From positions 62,001 to 126,000 of the forward strand of contig JAPLFQ010000010.1 of NCBI GenBank assembly GCA_026390595.1: a stretch of DNA of 64,000 nt. The letters run 5' to 3'. Positions 16,401-25,458 of the stretch are shown in pieces. This DNA is from Ignavibacteriales bacterium (GTDB lineage: Bacteria; Bacteroidota; Ignavibacteria; UBA10030). Position 1 is the first letter of the stretch. The number at the start of each line of letters is the position of its first letter. The position numbers and the translations under genes were made by a program. The notes under the pieces are model-generated. The model was not told where the DNA came from. It ran no database searches and saw only the letters and a program-made list of their open reading frames with translations.

Positions 16401-16840
16401 GACGGGCATGGATACTGCCCCACCCTGATCGATTGTCACCCGAGCTTGCTCCGATGGTGAGGGATGATGATGTGGAAAGGAGAGCGGTTCAAGAGGCAAT
16501 TAAGTATGAAGAAACGCGCGGTTGGATTGTCGAGAGTGTAGAGAAAGACAACCGAGGCTTTGACCTAATTTCAAGGCGACCCCACCCGGAAGACCCACAA
16601 ACAGCAATTGAAGTACGATTCATCGAAGTGAAAGGGCGCTCCGGCGTAGGTGAAGTTCTACTAACTGCCAATGAGTACAAGACTGCTGAACGCCTTAAGA
16701 GCGATTTTTTTCTGTATGTAGTGTTCAATTGTGCGGCTTCGCCAGAGCTCCATGTCATCGAGAATCCGGCGCGATTGAACTGGCAACCAATTATGCAGAT
16801 TGAGCAATATCATATCGGGCCAAGGGAATTATTCGAGTAA
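13436..16840 (+). CDS. SNF2-family helicase with C-terminal DUF3883 (DrmD-like)
   Basis: A 1134-residue SF2/SNF2 ATPase that would translocate on DNA. Walker A is LADDPGAGKTIM (about residues 124-135), the DEAH box is VDEAH (226-230), motif III is TATPHKGD and the second RecA lobe ends in RLEQRMGRIHRYGQ (about 580-593). A helical, charged middle is followed by a C-terminal DUF3883 nuclease-like domain (about 1020-1115, with IEVRFIEVKGRSG). This is the layout of DISARM DrmD and related anti-phage helicases. It is first in a plus-strand cluster running to about 28.1 kb, with 39 bases before the methylase gene. Defence is inferred from family and neighbours. Confidence 0.88.
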   Translation: MPSEVIKPNMILKGPAFPEAVQVIAVIPLGGNQKIIGKGLTSGLVREYVFNDAQISKLDVSPERQPFDGDPNKFRLGVEALRLGLAYEYDPYFTLSIARVDPLPHQLEAVYDYFIKLPRIRFLLADDPGAGKTIMAGLLIKELKIRGLVKRTLIVTPANLSFQWQRELKDKFRENFEVIRSDVLRANYGSNPWQERNQVITSVSWVSRIDDARESLLRSHWDLIIVDEAHKMSAYSSDKKTLAYQLGESLSQMTDHFLLMTATPHKGDPENFCLFLELLDKDVYGDVKSLEEAMRRNSAPFYLRRVKEALVSFPNPDTGEVKTLFTKRFVQTTEFQINNDEWEFYDALTRYVEDQSIKAAADDTSRGRALGFTMAMLQRRFASSISAVRKTLERMKSKRERILADPEEYKRELVAKRLPEDFDDLPEEEQQEIVAQLEDVVASIDPNELREEILQLGLLIDQARILEKKEVESKLVKLKEVISENGVFKDPKMKVLIFTEHKDTLDYLVGKLQEWGLSVTQIHGGLKIGDRDTPGSRIYAEREFKEQCQVMVATEAAGEGINLQFCWFMINYDIPWNPVRLEQRMGRIHRYGQEKDCLIFNFVSTNTREGRVLQKLFERLKNIEDDLDPKKTGKIFNVLGDVFPANQLEKMLREMYSRNLTEEVIKSRIVDQVDPNRFRNITNSTLEGLAKRELNLSAIIGRSAEAKERRLVPEVIEDFFVKSAPHSGIHPKESSKGSHVYRIGRVPRTLWPTGELLEPRFGKLGREYKTIAFDKEKLIADPTLDWITPGHPLFETVREDLLGRVLPDLKKGAVFFDLNRSKPACLDILSAAIRDGRGNVLHKRLFAVESSAGVSDIRQPTLLLDLIPALPGYSVPTDSTLPDISTVEATLVEKALYPLLNEVSEQRRKETDVIARHIEISLNELINRQNLRLAELVQRQQDGDASPLMSANIKTVENWLDELNGRLERRREELEKERHCAISDIVHQGRAWILPHPDRLSPELAPMVRDDDVERRAVQEAIKYEETRGWIVESVEKDNRGFDLISRRPHPEDPQTAIEVRFIEVKGRSGVGEVLLTANEYKTAERLKSDFFLYVVFNCAASPELHVIENPARLNWQPIMQIEQYHIGPRELFE

Positions 16841-16879
16841 CCAGACTCGCGGGCTCGCGACACACACTGATAGAATGAA

Positions 16880-19800
16880 TTGGATAGAAGCGTGGAATAC
16901 TGCAGACGATTAATTGAGGTCGACCTTCCAATAAAGCGGATATCTATCCACGCCCGACGGGAAAAATACATTGGAACTATTACTTCACTGCACCTATGGT
17001 GGGCGCGGCGACCGTTGGCCGCTTGTCGAGCCGTAATATGTGCAGCCCTCTGGCCCGATCCAGCGAGTGAGGGATGTCCAGTCGCGTTCATATCCAAAGC
17101 AAAAACGGAAATGCTTGCGTGGACTTCTCATGAGAGACAGGCTTTGCTGAGTGGCGAAAGTCGCAAACGGTTTGAGCAGGCTCGACAAAAACCTGCTCGG
17201 TTCGATGATCCGATGGAGCTGCGTCAAGCCTTGCTTGATTTCATCGCCGACTTTGCGAACTGGGACAACTCGAGGAAGAACGAATACCTTGGCACAAGTC
17301 GTGCGCTCACGCAATCTGCGCATGAGGCTCTTGGTGGTTCACTTGGCACTAGACCGTTGATAGTGGATCCATTCGCTGGTGGAGGTTCGATTCCTCTTGA
17401 AGCTCTAAGGGTTGGCGCAGATGCATTTGCAAGCGATCTGAATCCGATCCCCGTTCTCCTCAACAGGGTAGTTCTTGAATATGTCCCGAAGTACGGTCAA
17501 CGCCTCGTCGACGAGGTTCGCAAGTGGGGCGAGTGGATCTACAAGGAAGCCGAGAAGGAACTCGCCAAGTTCTACCCAAAAGACTATGACGGGGCAACTC
17601 CCATCGCCTATCTTTGGGCTCGCACGATCAAATGCGAGGGCCCGGGTTGTGGTGCGGAAGTGCCGCTGATCCGATCGCTTTGGCTGGCCAAAAAAAAGGA
17701 TCGATCCGTAGCACTACAACTTGTGCCAAAGCCAAGAGCGAAGCAAGTTGATTTTCAAATCATAGTCAAGAAAGGAAATGTTTGGGCTGATCAGAATAGT
17801 TCCAATACAAGAATCAAGGATCCGAAACTTGATGGCACAGTTAAGCGTGGGTCCGCGACATGCCCATGCTGTGGATTCACGACGCCTGTAACTCGTGTTA
17901 GGGTGCAGCTTAAGGCAAAAAAGGGCGGTGCTAACAGTGCAAGACTGATGGTAGTGGTCACGACGCAAGAGGAAAAAGCAGGGCGGACTTTTAGGCTTCC
18001 CAATTCGAATGACTTTCGATCTATAGACGCTGCTGAGATCAAACTGAGAACGGTCATATCACACTCAAAAAGTGTCCTAAGTTTTACACCCGAAGAACCC
18101 ACACCTCAGGGCGGTGGCAGCGGAGCAGGCAGAGCGTTTTCGCAACGCCATTATGGAATGGACACGTTCGCTGACTTGTTCGCTAGTCGTCAACTACTTA
18201 CACTGGGGCTTCTGGCGCAAGAGGTTCGGAAGGTTGGTGACAAGGTGCGCGAGAGTGATCGTTCGTTTGGAGACGTTGTTCAGACTACACTGGCCCTTGC
18301 CGTGAGTAGGGAAAGCGACCACTTAAACTCCGGCTGCTCATGGAATCCATCCGGACAAAAAATGCAACACCTTTATGCGCGCCAGGCAATACCAATTGTG
18401 TGGGATTTTTGTGAGATCAACCCTTTTGGCGGGTCGGTCGGCGATTGGCAATCTACAGTGGACTGCATAGTCTCAGCCCTTGAGGTGGCGAATTTTGACG
18501 CCAGCCCTGGAACGGCGTCGCAAGACTCGGCGCAGTCGCACTCATTACCAGACGGATCTGCTCACGCGCTAGTTACAGATCCACCCTACTATGATGCTGT
18601 CCCTTATGCTGATCTAGCAGATTTCTTTTATGTTTGGTTGAAGAGAAGTTGTCCGGGTTTCTGGCATGAACAGCTCACACCAAAAGATGACGAATGTATC
18701 GTCGACGAAGTGAAGGGTAAGGACACTGCCTTCTTTGTACGAACGATGAGGATGGCAATGACCGAAGCCCGGCGCATTCTTGCCCAGAATGGAATTGGTC
18801 TCGTCGTTTTTGCACACAAATCGACCTCGGGCTGGGAGGCGCAGCTTCAGGCAATGATCGACGCGGGCTGGACGATTACGGGCTCCTGGCCAATTGACAC
18901 AGAACTCGCAACGCGGCTCCGCGCCCGCGATTCTGCAGCGCTTGCGTCGTCAATTCATCTAGTTTGTCGTCCTCGTGAGACAATGAATGGTGCCAACTTT
19001 GCCAATGACATCGGAAATTGGCGTGATGTCTTGAGTGAGTTACCTGGCCGCATCCATACGTGGATGCCTCGATTAGCCGAGGAAGGTGTCGTCGGTGCAG
19101 ATGCGATTTTTGCATGTTTGGGTCCAGCGCTAGAAATTTTCTCCCGGTATGCTCGAGTCGAGAAAACCAGTGGTGATGTTGTGACTCTGGGAGAATACCT
19201 AGAAAACGTTTGGGCAGCAGTTGCCAAAGAAGCGCTCACCATGATATTCACAGATGCCGATGTCACAGGTTTCGAAGAGGATGCTCGACTCACTGCAATG
19301 TGGCTGTGGACGTTGCGCGGGGATGTGAGTATTGCGCTCGACGATGATGAAGAAGCGAGCGAGAATGACGATGAATCTGAAGGAATCAAGACAAGCTTAT
19401 CAGGCTATTTCTTAGAATATGACGCTGCGAGGAAGATAGCGCAAGGACTTGGTGCCCATCTTGAAAAGCTCGTCTCCTTGATTGAAGTGAAGGGAGAAAA
19501 CGCACGGCTTTTGCCGGTTGCTGAACGAGCATCATATCTTTTTGGAGTAAACGCTTTGGAGGCTGGCTCTCAGAAGAAGAAAACAGCCGACCAAGGTGAT
19601 TTGTTCGGTCTCCTAAAGCAAGCGGAGGAGTCCAAGCCAAAGCTCTCATTAGGGCGAAGTGTGGACGCCCAAGGAACTGTACTCGACAATTTACATAAAT
19701 GCATGATCCTCTTCGCAACGGGAAGGGGAGATGCAATGAAGCGCCTGCTTGTTGATGATGGATTGGGCAAGGATCAACGATTCTGGAAACTTGGCCAAGC

Positions 19801-19885
19801 GTTATCAGCGCTCTATCCAAAAGCCAGCGACGAGAAACGTTGGGTTGATGGTGTGATGGCGCGAAAAAAAGGACTCGGTTTCTAA
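16880..19885 (+). CDS. DUF1156-containing DNA methylase
   Basis: A 1001-residue DNA methyltransferase. The N-terminus is the DUF1156 signature (RLIEVDLPIKRIS.HARREK...LHLWWARRPLAACRAVICAALWPDP). The SAM motif is VDPFAGGGSIPLE (about residue 162) and the catalytic motif is TDPPYYD (about 566), roughly 400 residues later. The insertion carries two CxxC-type zinc ribbons (CEGPGCG; CPCCG). Such enzymes modify adenine N6 or cytosine N4. The start is TTG at 16880 with no strong ribosome binding site, probably coupled to the helicase gene. It likely marks self DNA for the helicase/DUF499 machinery, as in restriction-like systems; target site unknown. Confidence 0.9.
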   Translation: MDRSVEYCRRLIEVDLPIKRISIHARREKYIGTITSLHLWWARRPLAACRAVICAALWPDPASEGCPVAFISKAKTEMLAWTSHERQALLSGESRKRFEQARQKPARFDDPMELRQALLDFIADFANWDNSRKNEYLGTSRALTQSAHEALGGSLGTRPLIVDPFAGGGSIPLEALRVGADAFASDLNPIPVLLNRVVLEYVPKYGQRLVDEVRKWGEWIYKEAEKELAKFYPKDYDGATPIAYLWARTIKCEGPGCGAEVPLIRSLWLAKKKDRSVALQLVPKPRAKQVDFQIIVKKGNVWADQNSSNTRIKDPKLDGTVKRGSATCPCCGFTTPVTRVRVQLKAKKGGANSARLMVVVTTQEEKAGRTFRLPNSNDFRSIDAAEIKLRTVISHSKSVLSFTPEEPTPQGGGSGAGRAFSQRHYGMDTFADLFASRQLLTLGLLAQEVRKVGDKVRESDRSFGDVVQTTLALAVSRESDHLNSGCSWNPSGQKMQHLYARQAIPIVWDFCEINPFGGSVGDWQSTVDCIVSALEVANFDASPGTASQDSAQSHSLPDGSAHALVTDPPYYDAVPYADLADFFYVWLKRSCPGFWHEQLTPKDDECIVDEVKGKDTAFFVRTMRMAMTEARRILAQNGIGLVVFAHKSTSGWEAQLQAMIDAGWTITGSWPIDTELATRLRARDSAALASSIHLVCRPRETMNGANFANDIGNWRDVLSELPGRIHTWMPRLAEEGVVGADAIFACLGPALEIFSRYARVEKTSGDVVTLGEYLENVWAAVAKEALTMIFTDADVTGFEEDARLTAMWLWTLRGDVSIALDDDEEASENDDESEGIKTSLSGYFLEYDAARKIAQGLGAHLEKLVSLIEVKGENARLLPVAERASYLFGVNALEAGSQKKKTADQGDLFGLLKQAEESKPKLSLGRSVDAQGTVLDNLHKCMILFATGRGDAMKRLLVDDGLGKDQRFWKLGQALSALYPKASDEKRWVDGVMARKKGLGF

Positions 19886-19902
19886 TCATTCGAATCGGCG
19901 CT

Positions 19903-20478
19903 ATGTTCTCCAATGATTGGCGAAATGTATTTACGGAAGTCGTGAAAGGCGATAACCTTCAGGATCTCCTGCGAGTCGCCGCAACTTCGGGCAATCTGAC
20001 TGACTGGACGAGAGGTTTGACAACCGCCGTTGTGAAATCATTCCAAGGCATGGGGTGGGAGGCGAGCGCAAAAGGTAATAAAGCAACCATATTGCCAGTA
20101 GCGAGGAGTGAGTATCTTTCACTGGATGTAGTCGCCTTTCGGAGGAGCGACAAGCACTGGGCATTTCCCGTGGCGGTAGCTGAGCTAGAAAACAGTCGTG
20201 ATGAAGACAAGATTGCATATTCACTTTGGAAGGTCATGTGCATAAGAGCTGATTTCCGCTTGGTGTTCTGCTACCGTGATCAGGTATCGGAAATCCCTTC
20301 ACTCATTTCACATCTCAAAGAAAAAGTTGTCGGATCCATGGCATTGACCGACCGAGCAGGATTTAGCGGAGAAACAGTGCTCGTGGTGGGTCACAGAGGC
20401 GACGCAGAGATCTTTCCATATGGATATTTTAAGTGGTGGATATTAGATGCCAATACATCTTCTCTCAGCTTAATGTAG
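19903..20478 (+). CDS. Small protein of defence cluster, possible nuclease fold
   Basis: A 191-residue protein I do not recognise, 17 bases after the methylase and 11 before the DUF499 gene, so it is part of the same unit. The central part reads YLSLDVVAFRR...FPVAVAELENSRDEDKIAYSLWKV. An Asp on one strand, then a strand with Glu-Leu-Glu and a following helix, is compatible with a PD-(D/E)XK-like core but lacks the usual Lys. A structural or substrate-binding version is therefore equally likely. A role as a small subunit with the methylase or ATPase is inferred from position only. Confidence 0.55.
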   Translation: MFSNDWRNVFTEVVKGDNLQDLLRVAATSGNLTDWTRGLTTAVVKSFQGMGWEASAKGNKATILPVARSEYLSLDVVAFRRSDKHWAFPVAVAELENSRDEDKIAYSLWKVMCIRADFRLVFCYRDQVSEIPSLISHLKEKVVGSMALTDRAGFSGETVLVVGHRGDAEIFPYGYFKWWILDANTSSLSLM

Positions 20479-20489
20479 GAAAGCACGTC

Positions 20490-23408
20490 ATGAAACTAAG
20501 ACCATGGTACGATGTTGTGAAGCCTCGCTCAGACCTCAGAGAAGGCAAGCCTCTGGATGCAGCAGAGTTTGCGGTCCACCTTGACCAGGTGCGTGATGGA
20601 CGTGCTCCCGATGTGTATCAGAATCCCAAGGAGTTCTTTGAGCGCACTTACCTGACACAAAACTTGGCGGGACTGGCCGCAGAAGTGGTTCGACGTCTCA
20701 ATGGTGAGAGAACGGAAACGTCGGCTGTGTTTAATCTGGCAACACAGTTTGGGGGTGGCAAAACGCACGCTCTCACACTTCTATATCATCTAGCTGCCCA
20801 TGGCCCCGCTTCAAAGGAGTGGCCCGGCGTTAAACAAATCATTGAGAAATCGGGGATGCCAGATATCCCAAAGGCCGCTACTGCGGTATTTGTTGGAACT
20901 GAATTCGACTCCCTGACCGGAAGGGGTGGAAAAGATGGGAACCCTCTTCGGAAAACGCCGTGGGGAGAGATTGCCTTTCAATTGGGAGGTGCAGATGCAT
21001 TGGCTGTCCTTGCTGAACACGAAAAGCAGTTGATTGCTCCAGCTGGGGATGTAATTCGATTGTTTTTGCCGAAAGACAAGCCCTGTCTAATCCTTTTCGA
21101 TGAGGTGCTCAACTATGTGGGGCGAAATCGAAAATCCGGCCTGTCGGCCCAGCTCTTCACCTTCCTCCAAAACCTATCAGAAGAAGCACGTGGTCGGTCC
21201 AATCTGGTTTTGGTTGTTTCAATACCAAAGTCTGAAATCGAGATGACTCCCGAGGATCAATCAGATCATGAGCGGTTCAAAAACGTTTTGAATCGGTTAG
21301 GGAAGGCAGTCTTCATGTCTGCTGAAACTGAGACATCGGAAATTATCCGACGCCGATTGTTCGAATGGCACGGTCTACCCGAGGATGCGAACAAGACAAT
21401 TGCAGCATACGTTGAATGGATTAGTGCCCACAAAAAGCAGTTGCCGGATGATTTCGCAAAAGGAAAGATCCGAGATGAATTTGCAGCGACATATCCATTT
21501 CATCCTACGGTAATTTCTGTCTTCGAGCGCAAATGGCAAGCATTGCCGAGATTCCAACGCACACGAGGTGTTCTTCGCCTTCTGGCACTCTGGGTCTCAA
21601 AAGCCTATAGCGAAGGCTACAAAGGGGCACACAAAGATCCTTTGATCAGCCTGGGGACGGCTCCCCTCGATGATCCGATTTTCCGCGCAGCAATTTTCGA
21701 ACAGCTCGGTGAATCGCGACTTGAAGTCTCTGTAACTACGGATATTGTCGGAAAGAGCTCATCGCATGCCTCGCGTCTGGACGAAGAGGCCGTCCAAACC
21801 ATCAAAGACGCCAGATTACATCGCAAAGCCTCGACAGCAATCTTTTTTGAGTCCAACGGAGGGCAGGCGAGGACGGAAGCCACGATTCCGGAGATTAGGT
21901 TAGATGTAGCGGACCCAGATCTTGACATCGGCAATGTTGAAACAATCCTCGAAGCACTAACGGAGACGAGCTATTTTCTCAATGTCGACAAAAACCGATA
22001 TCGCTACGGTCTCACGCCCAATCTCAATAAGCTACTAGCAGATAGAAGGGCGAGCATTCAATCTTCACGTATTGACGAGAGAGTAAAGGCCGAAGTTCAG
22101 AAAGCTTTCCCCCCTGCCGCGGGTGTCGAAAGAATATTCTTTCCGGAAAAGAGCGGACAAATTTCGGACAGGCCAATCATCACATTCGTAATTCTTTCCG
22201 CAGATCAGTCAAGGACGGAACCTGGGACAGTTCCTATGATTGAGGCAATGACCCGGGATTGCGGGACTTCTGCACGCACATTTAAGAGCGCGTTGATTTG
22301 GTGTGTTCCGGAATCTGGGGATCTTATGAAAGAGGATGCCCGTAAGACCCTTGCTTGGGAAGACATTCAAGTAGAAGCTCAAGAACTTCAACTCGACGAA
22401 TCACAAACGCGTCAACTATCTGAGAATCTGAAGAAAGCGTTGCGCGACCTTCGAGAGAGCGCTTGGAGGACCTACAAGAATCTGTATTTGCTTGGGAAAG
22501 ATAATCAGATTCGTTTCATCGATCTTGGAATGATCAACTCAAGCGCCTCAGAGTCCATTATGTCTTATGTGATTAATCGCCTGCGACAGGATGATGAAAT
22601 CGTCAAGGATGTCAGTCCAACATTTCTTGTGAAGAATTGGCCTGGCGCGTTCAAAGAGTGGAGCACCAAGTCTGCTAGGGATGCATTCTTTGCATCACCA
22701 CAGTTTCCTCGCCTCTTGAATTCAGAAGCCATTAGGGAATCCATAACCAAGGGTGTTGAGAATGGCTATCTCGCATACGTTGGAAAGGACCCTAGCGGCA
22801 AGTATGATCCATTCTTCTTCAAGAAGGCTATGAGCAGCACGGAGGTAGATGTATCTGATCAGATGTTCATCATCACTGGAACAGAAGCAGAGAAGCACCT
22901 TGAACCGCCAAAACTAGTTTCCATTCAAATCCTGCCAGCCTATGCTCACCTAAAGCCGGGAGTGCAGCAAGCGTTCTCGGCAAAAGGAATTGACCAGCAC
23001 GGAAACGATTTAAAATTGACGCAGTCGTCCTGGAAGGCAACGGGTGGCCGCTTTATCGAGAATGAAGTTTTCGAGGCAGGGGAAAAAGAAGGTAACTATT
23101 TGATCACGGTGTCTTGTGGGGTGGTCTCCGCGACAGCACAGGTTGTCGTCTCGAAGGAGGAGACTCCCCCTCCACAGCCGCCGCCGGCTACCGGCGTGGC
23201 TACACTCCGCTGGTCCGGAGAAGTACCTCCGCAAAAGTGGATGAACTTCTATACCAAAATATTGGCAAAGTTCGTGTCTGGAAAAGGACTAAAACTTTCC
23301 GTCAATTTCGATGTGGCTCCTGAGGGAGGGGTTTCTACGCAACAGGTAGAAGAGACCAAAGTGGCCTTGCGTGAAATTGGGCTCGATGACAAGCTGACGG
23401 TCGAATAA
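20490..23408 (+). CDS. DUF499 P-loop ATPase of anti-phage type
   Basis: A 972-residue ATPase. The N-terminal LRPWYDVVKPRSDLREG and the Walker A variant NLATQFGGGKTHAL (about residues 83-95) are diagnostic of DUF499; Walker B is LILFDEVLNYV (about 198-208). The C-terminal region (after about 800) is beta-rich with a Pro-rich linker (PPPQPPPA) before a last small domain. The track-length frame begins at 20433, but the family N-terminus and AGGAAAG support 20490. DUF499 genes are commonly found beside DUF1156 methylases in defence islands, where they are thought to power DNA recognition or translocation; mechanism unproven. Confidence 0.88.
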   Translation: MKLRPWYDVVKPRSDLREGKPLDAAEFAVHLDQVRDGRAPDVYQNPKEFFERTYLTQNLAGLAAEVVRRLNGERTETSAVFNLATQFGGGKTHALTLLYHLAAHGPASKEWPGVKQIIEKSGMPDIPKAATAVFVGTEFDSLTGRGGKDGNPLRKTPWGEIAFQLGGADALAVLAEHEKQLIAPAGDVIRLFLPKDKPCLILFDEVLNYVGRNRKSGLSAQLFTFLQNLSEEARGRSNLVLVVSIPKSEIEMTPEDQSDHERFKNVLNRLGKAVFMSAETETSEIIRRRLFEWHGLPEDANKTIAAYVEWISAHKKQLPDDFAKGKIRDEFAATYPFHPTVISVFERKWQALPRFQRTRGVLRLLALWVSKAYSEGYKGAHKDPLISLGTAPLDDPIFRAAIFEQLGESRLEVSVTTDIVGKSSSHASRLDEEAVQTIKDARLHRKASTAIFFESNGGQARTEATIPEIRLDVADPDLDIGNVETILEALTETSYFLNVDKNRYRYGLTPNLNKLLADRRASIQSSRIDERVKAEVQKAFPPAAGVERIFFPEKSGQISDRPIITFVILSADQSRTEPGTVPMIEAMTRDCGTSARTFKSALIWCVPESGDLMKEDARKTLAWEDIQVEAQELQLDESQTRQLSENLKKALRDLRESAWRTYKNLYLLGKDNQIRFIDLGMINSSASESIMSYVINRLRQDDEIVKDVSPTFLVKNWPGAFKEWSTKSARDAFFASPQFPRLLNSEAIRESITKGVENGYLAYVGKDPSGKYDPFFFKKAMSSTEVDVSDQMFIITGTEAEKHLEPPKLVSIQILPAYAHLKPGVQQAFSAKGIDQHGNDLKLTQSSWKATGGRFIENEVFEAGEKEGNYLITVSCGVVSATAQVVVSKEETPPPQPPPATGVATLRWSGEVPPQKWMNFYTKILAKFVSGKGLKLSVNFDVAPEGGVSTQQVEETKVALREIGLDDKLTVE

Positions 23409-23503
23409 GGTCTCGTCACCAAAACCTAGATCATGCTCTGTAAATAGTCTGCTCCTGACTACATTAGCCAATGTCCATCACATTCTTGTGGAGATAAGAC
23501 CCT

Positions 23504-24253
23504 ATGCCGAGCAAGCGCGAGTCAATCAGAAAGAAAGCCATAGAATTGCTGAAGGCCAATCCTGAAGGCCTTCGCTGGACGGAACTCCTCAAAGGGTTGC
23601 AAAAGGCATTGCCGGACATTGTGCCAAAGACTATCGCAGGCAGTACTTGGAATTTGGACTTGGTAGCACCCGATCAAGTATACAAACCTGCACGAGGTCT
23701 CTGGAAATACAAGGGGAAAGAAACTGATGAGGTGGTCGAAGAGGTTGTCGTCCCGGCCAGCGTAAAGGAAGAAAACTTCTACGCGCCATTTGCTGAGTGG
23801 ATCAAAAATGAGCTCGGTGAATGTACCGAAGCCGTTGCCTTTGGTGGCAATTCTCTGAGCAAGAAATGGGGAACACCAGATGTGATAGGTGTCTATCGCC
23901 CGAGAAAGCGGGATGTCGTACAATTCGATCCTGAGGTTCTTTCGGCCGAAATCAAAGTGTCGGCGCAGGACCCGACTACGGCATTTGGTCAGGCGATAGC
24001 TTATAGATTGTTCAGTTCGAAGGTTTATATCGTGGAACCGGTCACTTTGAGTCCGGCAGATCTCGACAGACTTGAAGCGCTATGCTTGTTGTTTGGCGTT
24101 GGCTTGGTTCTATTCACACCCGATATCCAGAATCCGAATTTCACCATTCGAACACGAGCCCAGAAGTACAATCCGGACATGTTTTGGGTAAACGAGTTTG
24201 CGGATAAGCTCTATTCTGTGAACAAAGATGCTTTCAGCCTTTTGTTTGGTTAG
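23504..24253 (+). CDS. Winged-helix / PD-(D/E)XK nuclease-like protein
   Basis: A 249-residue protein with two parts. Residues 1-70 look like a HARE-type or winged-helix domain (IRKKAIELLKANPEGLRWTELLKGL...GSTWNLDL). Residues 95-220 carry a clear nuclease core: WGTPDVIGVYRP, then VLSAEIKVSA, then AFGQAIAYRLF. The Asp, Glu-x-Lys and Gln match the PD-(D/E)XK active site, so this is the best candidate for the DNA-cutting subunit of the cluster. GGAGATAAG precedes the start. It lies 95 bases after DUF499. Target specificity is unknown. Confidence 0.7.
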   Translation: MPSKRESIRKKAIELLKANPEGLRWTELLKGLQKALPDIVPKTIAGSTWNLDLVAPDQVYKPARGLWKYKGKETDEVVEEVVVPASVKEENFYAPFAEWIKNELGECTEAVAFGGNSLSKKWGTPDVIGVYRPRKRDVVQFDPEVLSAEIKVSAQDPTTAFGQAIAYRLFSSKVYIVEPVTLSPADLDRLEALCLLFGVGLVLFTPDIQNPNFTIRTRAQKYNPDMFWVNEFADKLYSVNKDAFSLLFG

Positions 24254-24379
24254 AATGGGTTCAATGTCGAGGAGTTTCTCCTTGTGATGCCAATTCTATC
24301 TTGGTTGTCAATCTAACGCGTTACTATGTTGAACCAGCTGTGTTGATTAAGTGCCGTCTCTAATATGGCGAGATTCTAA

Positions 24380-25009
24380 TTGGATAAACCGACGATATTC
24401 ACTGTAGGACACTCGACTCACACCTTGGAGTATTTTCTAGAGCTTCTGCAAGCTCATTCCATCAATTGTCTCGTTGATGTGAGGAGTGTTGCAGCAAGCT
24501 CATACAACCCGCAGTACAATAAGGACATCCTATCACATTTCTTGGATGAACACAGTATCATTTATATGCACTTTGCCGAGGAATTCGGTGCCAGACATTC
24601 TGAACCCGAACTCCTCGATGAAGATGGGAAAGTCGATTTTGACAAGGTAAGGGAGACAGAGGCATTCAAGCGTGGTGTAGTGAGGATAAAGCAAGGGGTA
24701 GATAAAGGATACATCATTGCTTTGATGTGCTCTGAGGCAGAGCCATTCGATTGTCACCGATTTTCTATGGTGTCAATAGCCTTGGATCGGGAGGGGTTTG
24801 ACGTCATTCACATATTGAAAGACAAGACTACAAAACGTAACGCTCAATTGGAGAACCAACTGCTCAAGAAATACGACAAGAAAATCCCGAAGCCCGATAT
24901 ATTCGAACCAGATGTTACCCTTGATCAACAATTGGCGGTTGCGTATAGGCTGCGGAACAAGGACATCGCATTTTCTCCATTCGACAAAGAAACTGAAGAG
25001 GGAGCATGA
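24380..25009 (+). CDS. DUF488 family protein (first copy)
   Basis: A 209-residue DUF488 protein with TVGHSTHTLEYFLELLQAH..CLVDVRS near the N-terminus and MCSEAEPFDCHR at about residue 115-126. The conserved CSE...CHR suggests a nucleotide- or metal-related active site, but the family function is not settled. The start is TTG at 24380 without a strong ribosome binding site. An upstream gap of 126 bases separates it from the nuclease-like gene, so it may begin a second transcription unit. Its stop overlaps the next DUF488 gene as ATGA. Confidence 0.8.
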   Translation: MDKPTIFTVGHSTHTLEYFLELLQAHSINCLVDVRSVAASSYNPQYNKDILSHFLDEHSIIYMHFAEEFGARHSEPELLDEDGKVDFDKVRETEAFKRGVVRIKQGVDKGYIIALMCSEAEPFDCHRFSMVSIALDREGFDVIHILKDKTTKRNAQLENQLLKKYDKKIPKPDIFEPDVTLDQQLAVAYRLRNKDIAFSPFDKETEEGA

Positions 25010-25446
25010 TCAAACTGTTCACTATCGGATTTACAAACAAATCAGCAGAGAAATTTTTTGGCCTTCTGACCAAGAACGGTGTCAGGAAAGTTATTGATAC
25101 CCGCTTAAACAATGTGTCACAACTCGCCGGTTTTTCGAAAGGATCCGATCTTCAGTTCTTCCTTTCACAGATTGGAGACATCAATTATGAGCATAGGATA
25201 GACCTCGCCCCAACGAAAGAACTACTCTCGGGTTATCGTGCAAAAGAGATGACTTGGGCCAATTATGAGGAACAATACCTCAAGCTGTTGAAAACAAGAG
25301 ACATTGCGGGCAAGATGGTATTCGAGGGGTTGGATAAGAGTTGCCTGCTGTGTAGCGAGCATGAACCGGACAAGTGTCATAGAAGATTGCTCGCAGAGTA
25401 TCTTCAGTCCCTTCGCAATGATATCGAAATAGTTCACCTAAAGTGA
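25006..25446 (+). CDS. DUF488 family protein (second, shorter copy)
   Basis: A 146-residue DUF488 protein: LFTIGFTNKSAEKFFGLLTKNGVRKVIDTRL at the N-terminus and LLCSEHEPDKCHRRLLAEYL near the C-terminus. It is clearly related to the preceding gene but shorter and diverged, so this is an old duplication or two separate subfamilies. The start overlaps the upstream stop (ATGA) and GAGGGAG serves as ribosome binding site. The dual-OB gene follows after 12 bases. DUF488 and DuOB proteins occur together in many genomes, which implies a common function that is not yet named. Confidence 0.82.
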   Translation: MIKLFTIGFTNKSAEKFFGLLTKNGVRKVIDTRLNNVSQLAGFSKGSDLQFFLSQIGDINYEHRIDLAPTKELLSGYRAKEMTWANYEEQYLKLLKTRDIAGKMVFEGLDKSCLLCSEHEPDKCHRRLLAEYLQSLRNDIEIVHLK

Positions 25447-25458
25447 GTAACCACCCGC

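Noticed and set aside
13436-23408. Complete canonical DISARM system
   Set aside because: A DrmD-like helicase and a methylase are present, but no drmA-type helicase, drmB (DUF1998) or drmC (PLD) gene is seen; the ATPase is DUF499 and the methylase carries DUF1156.
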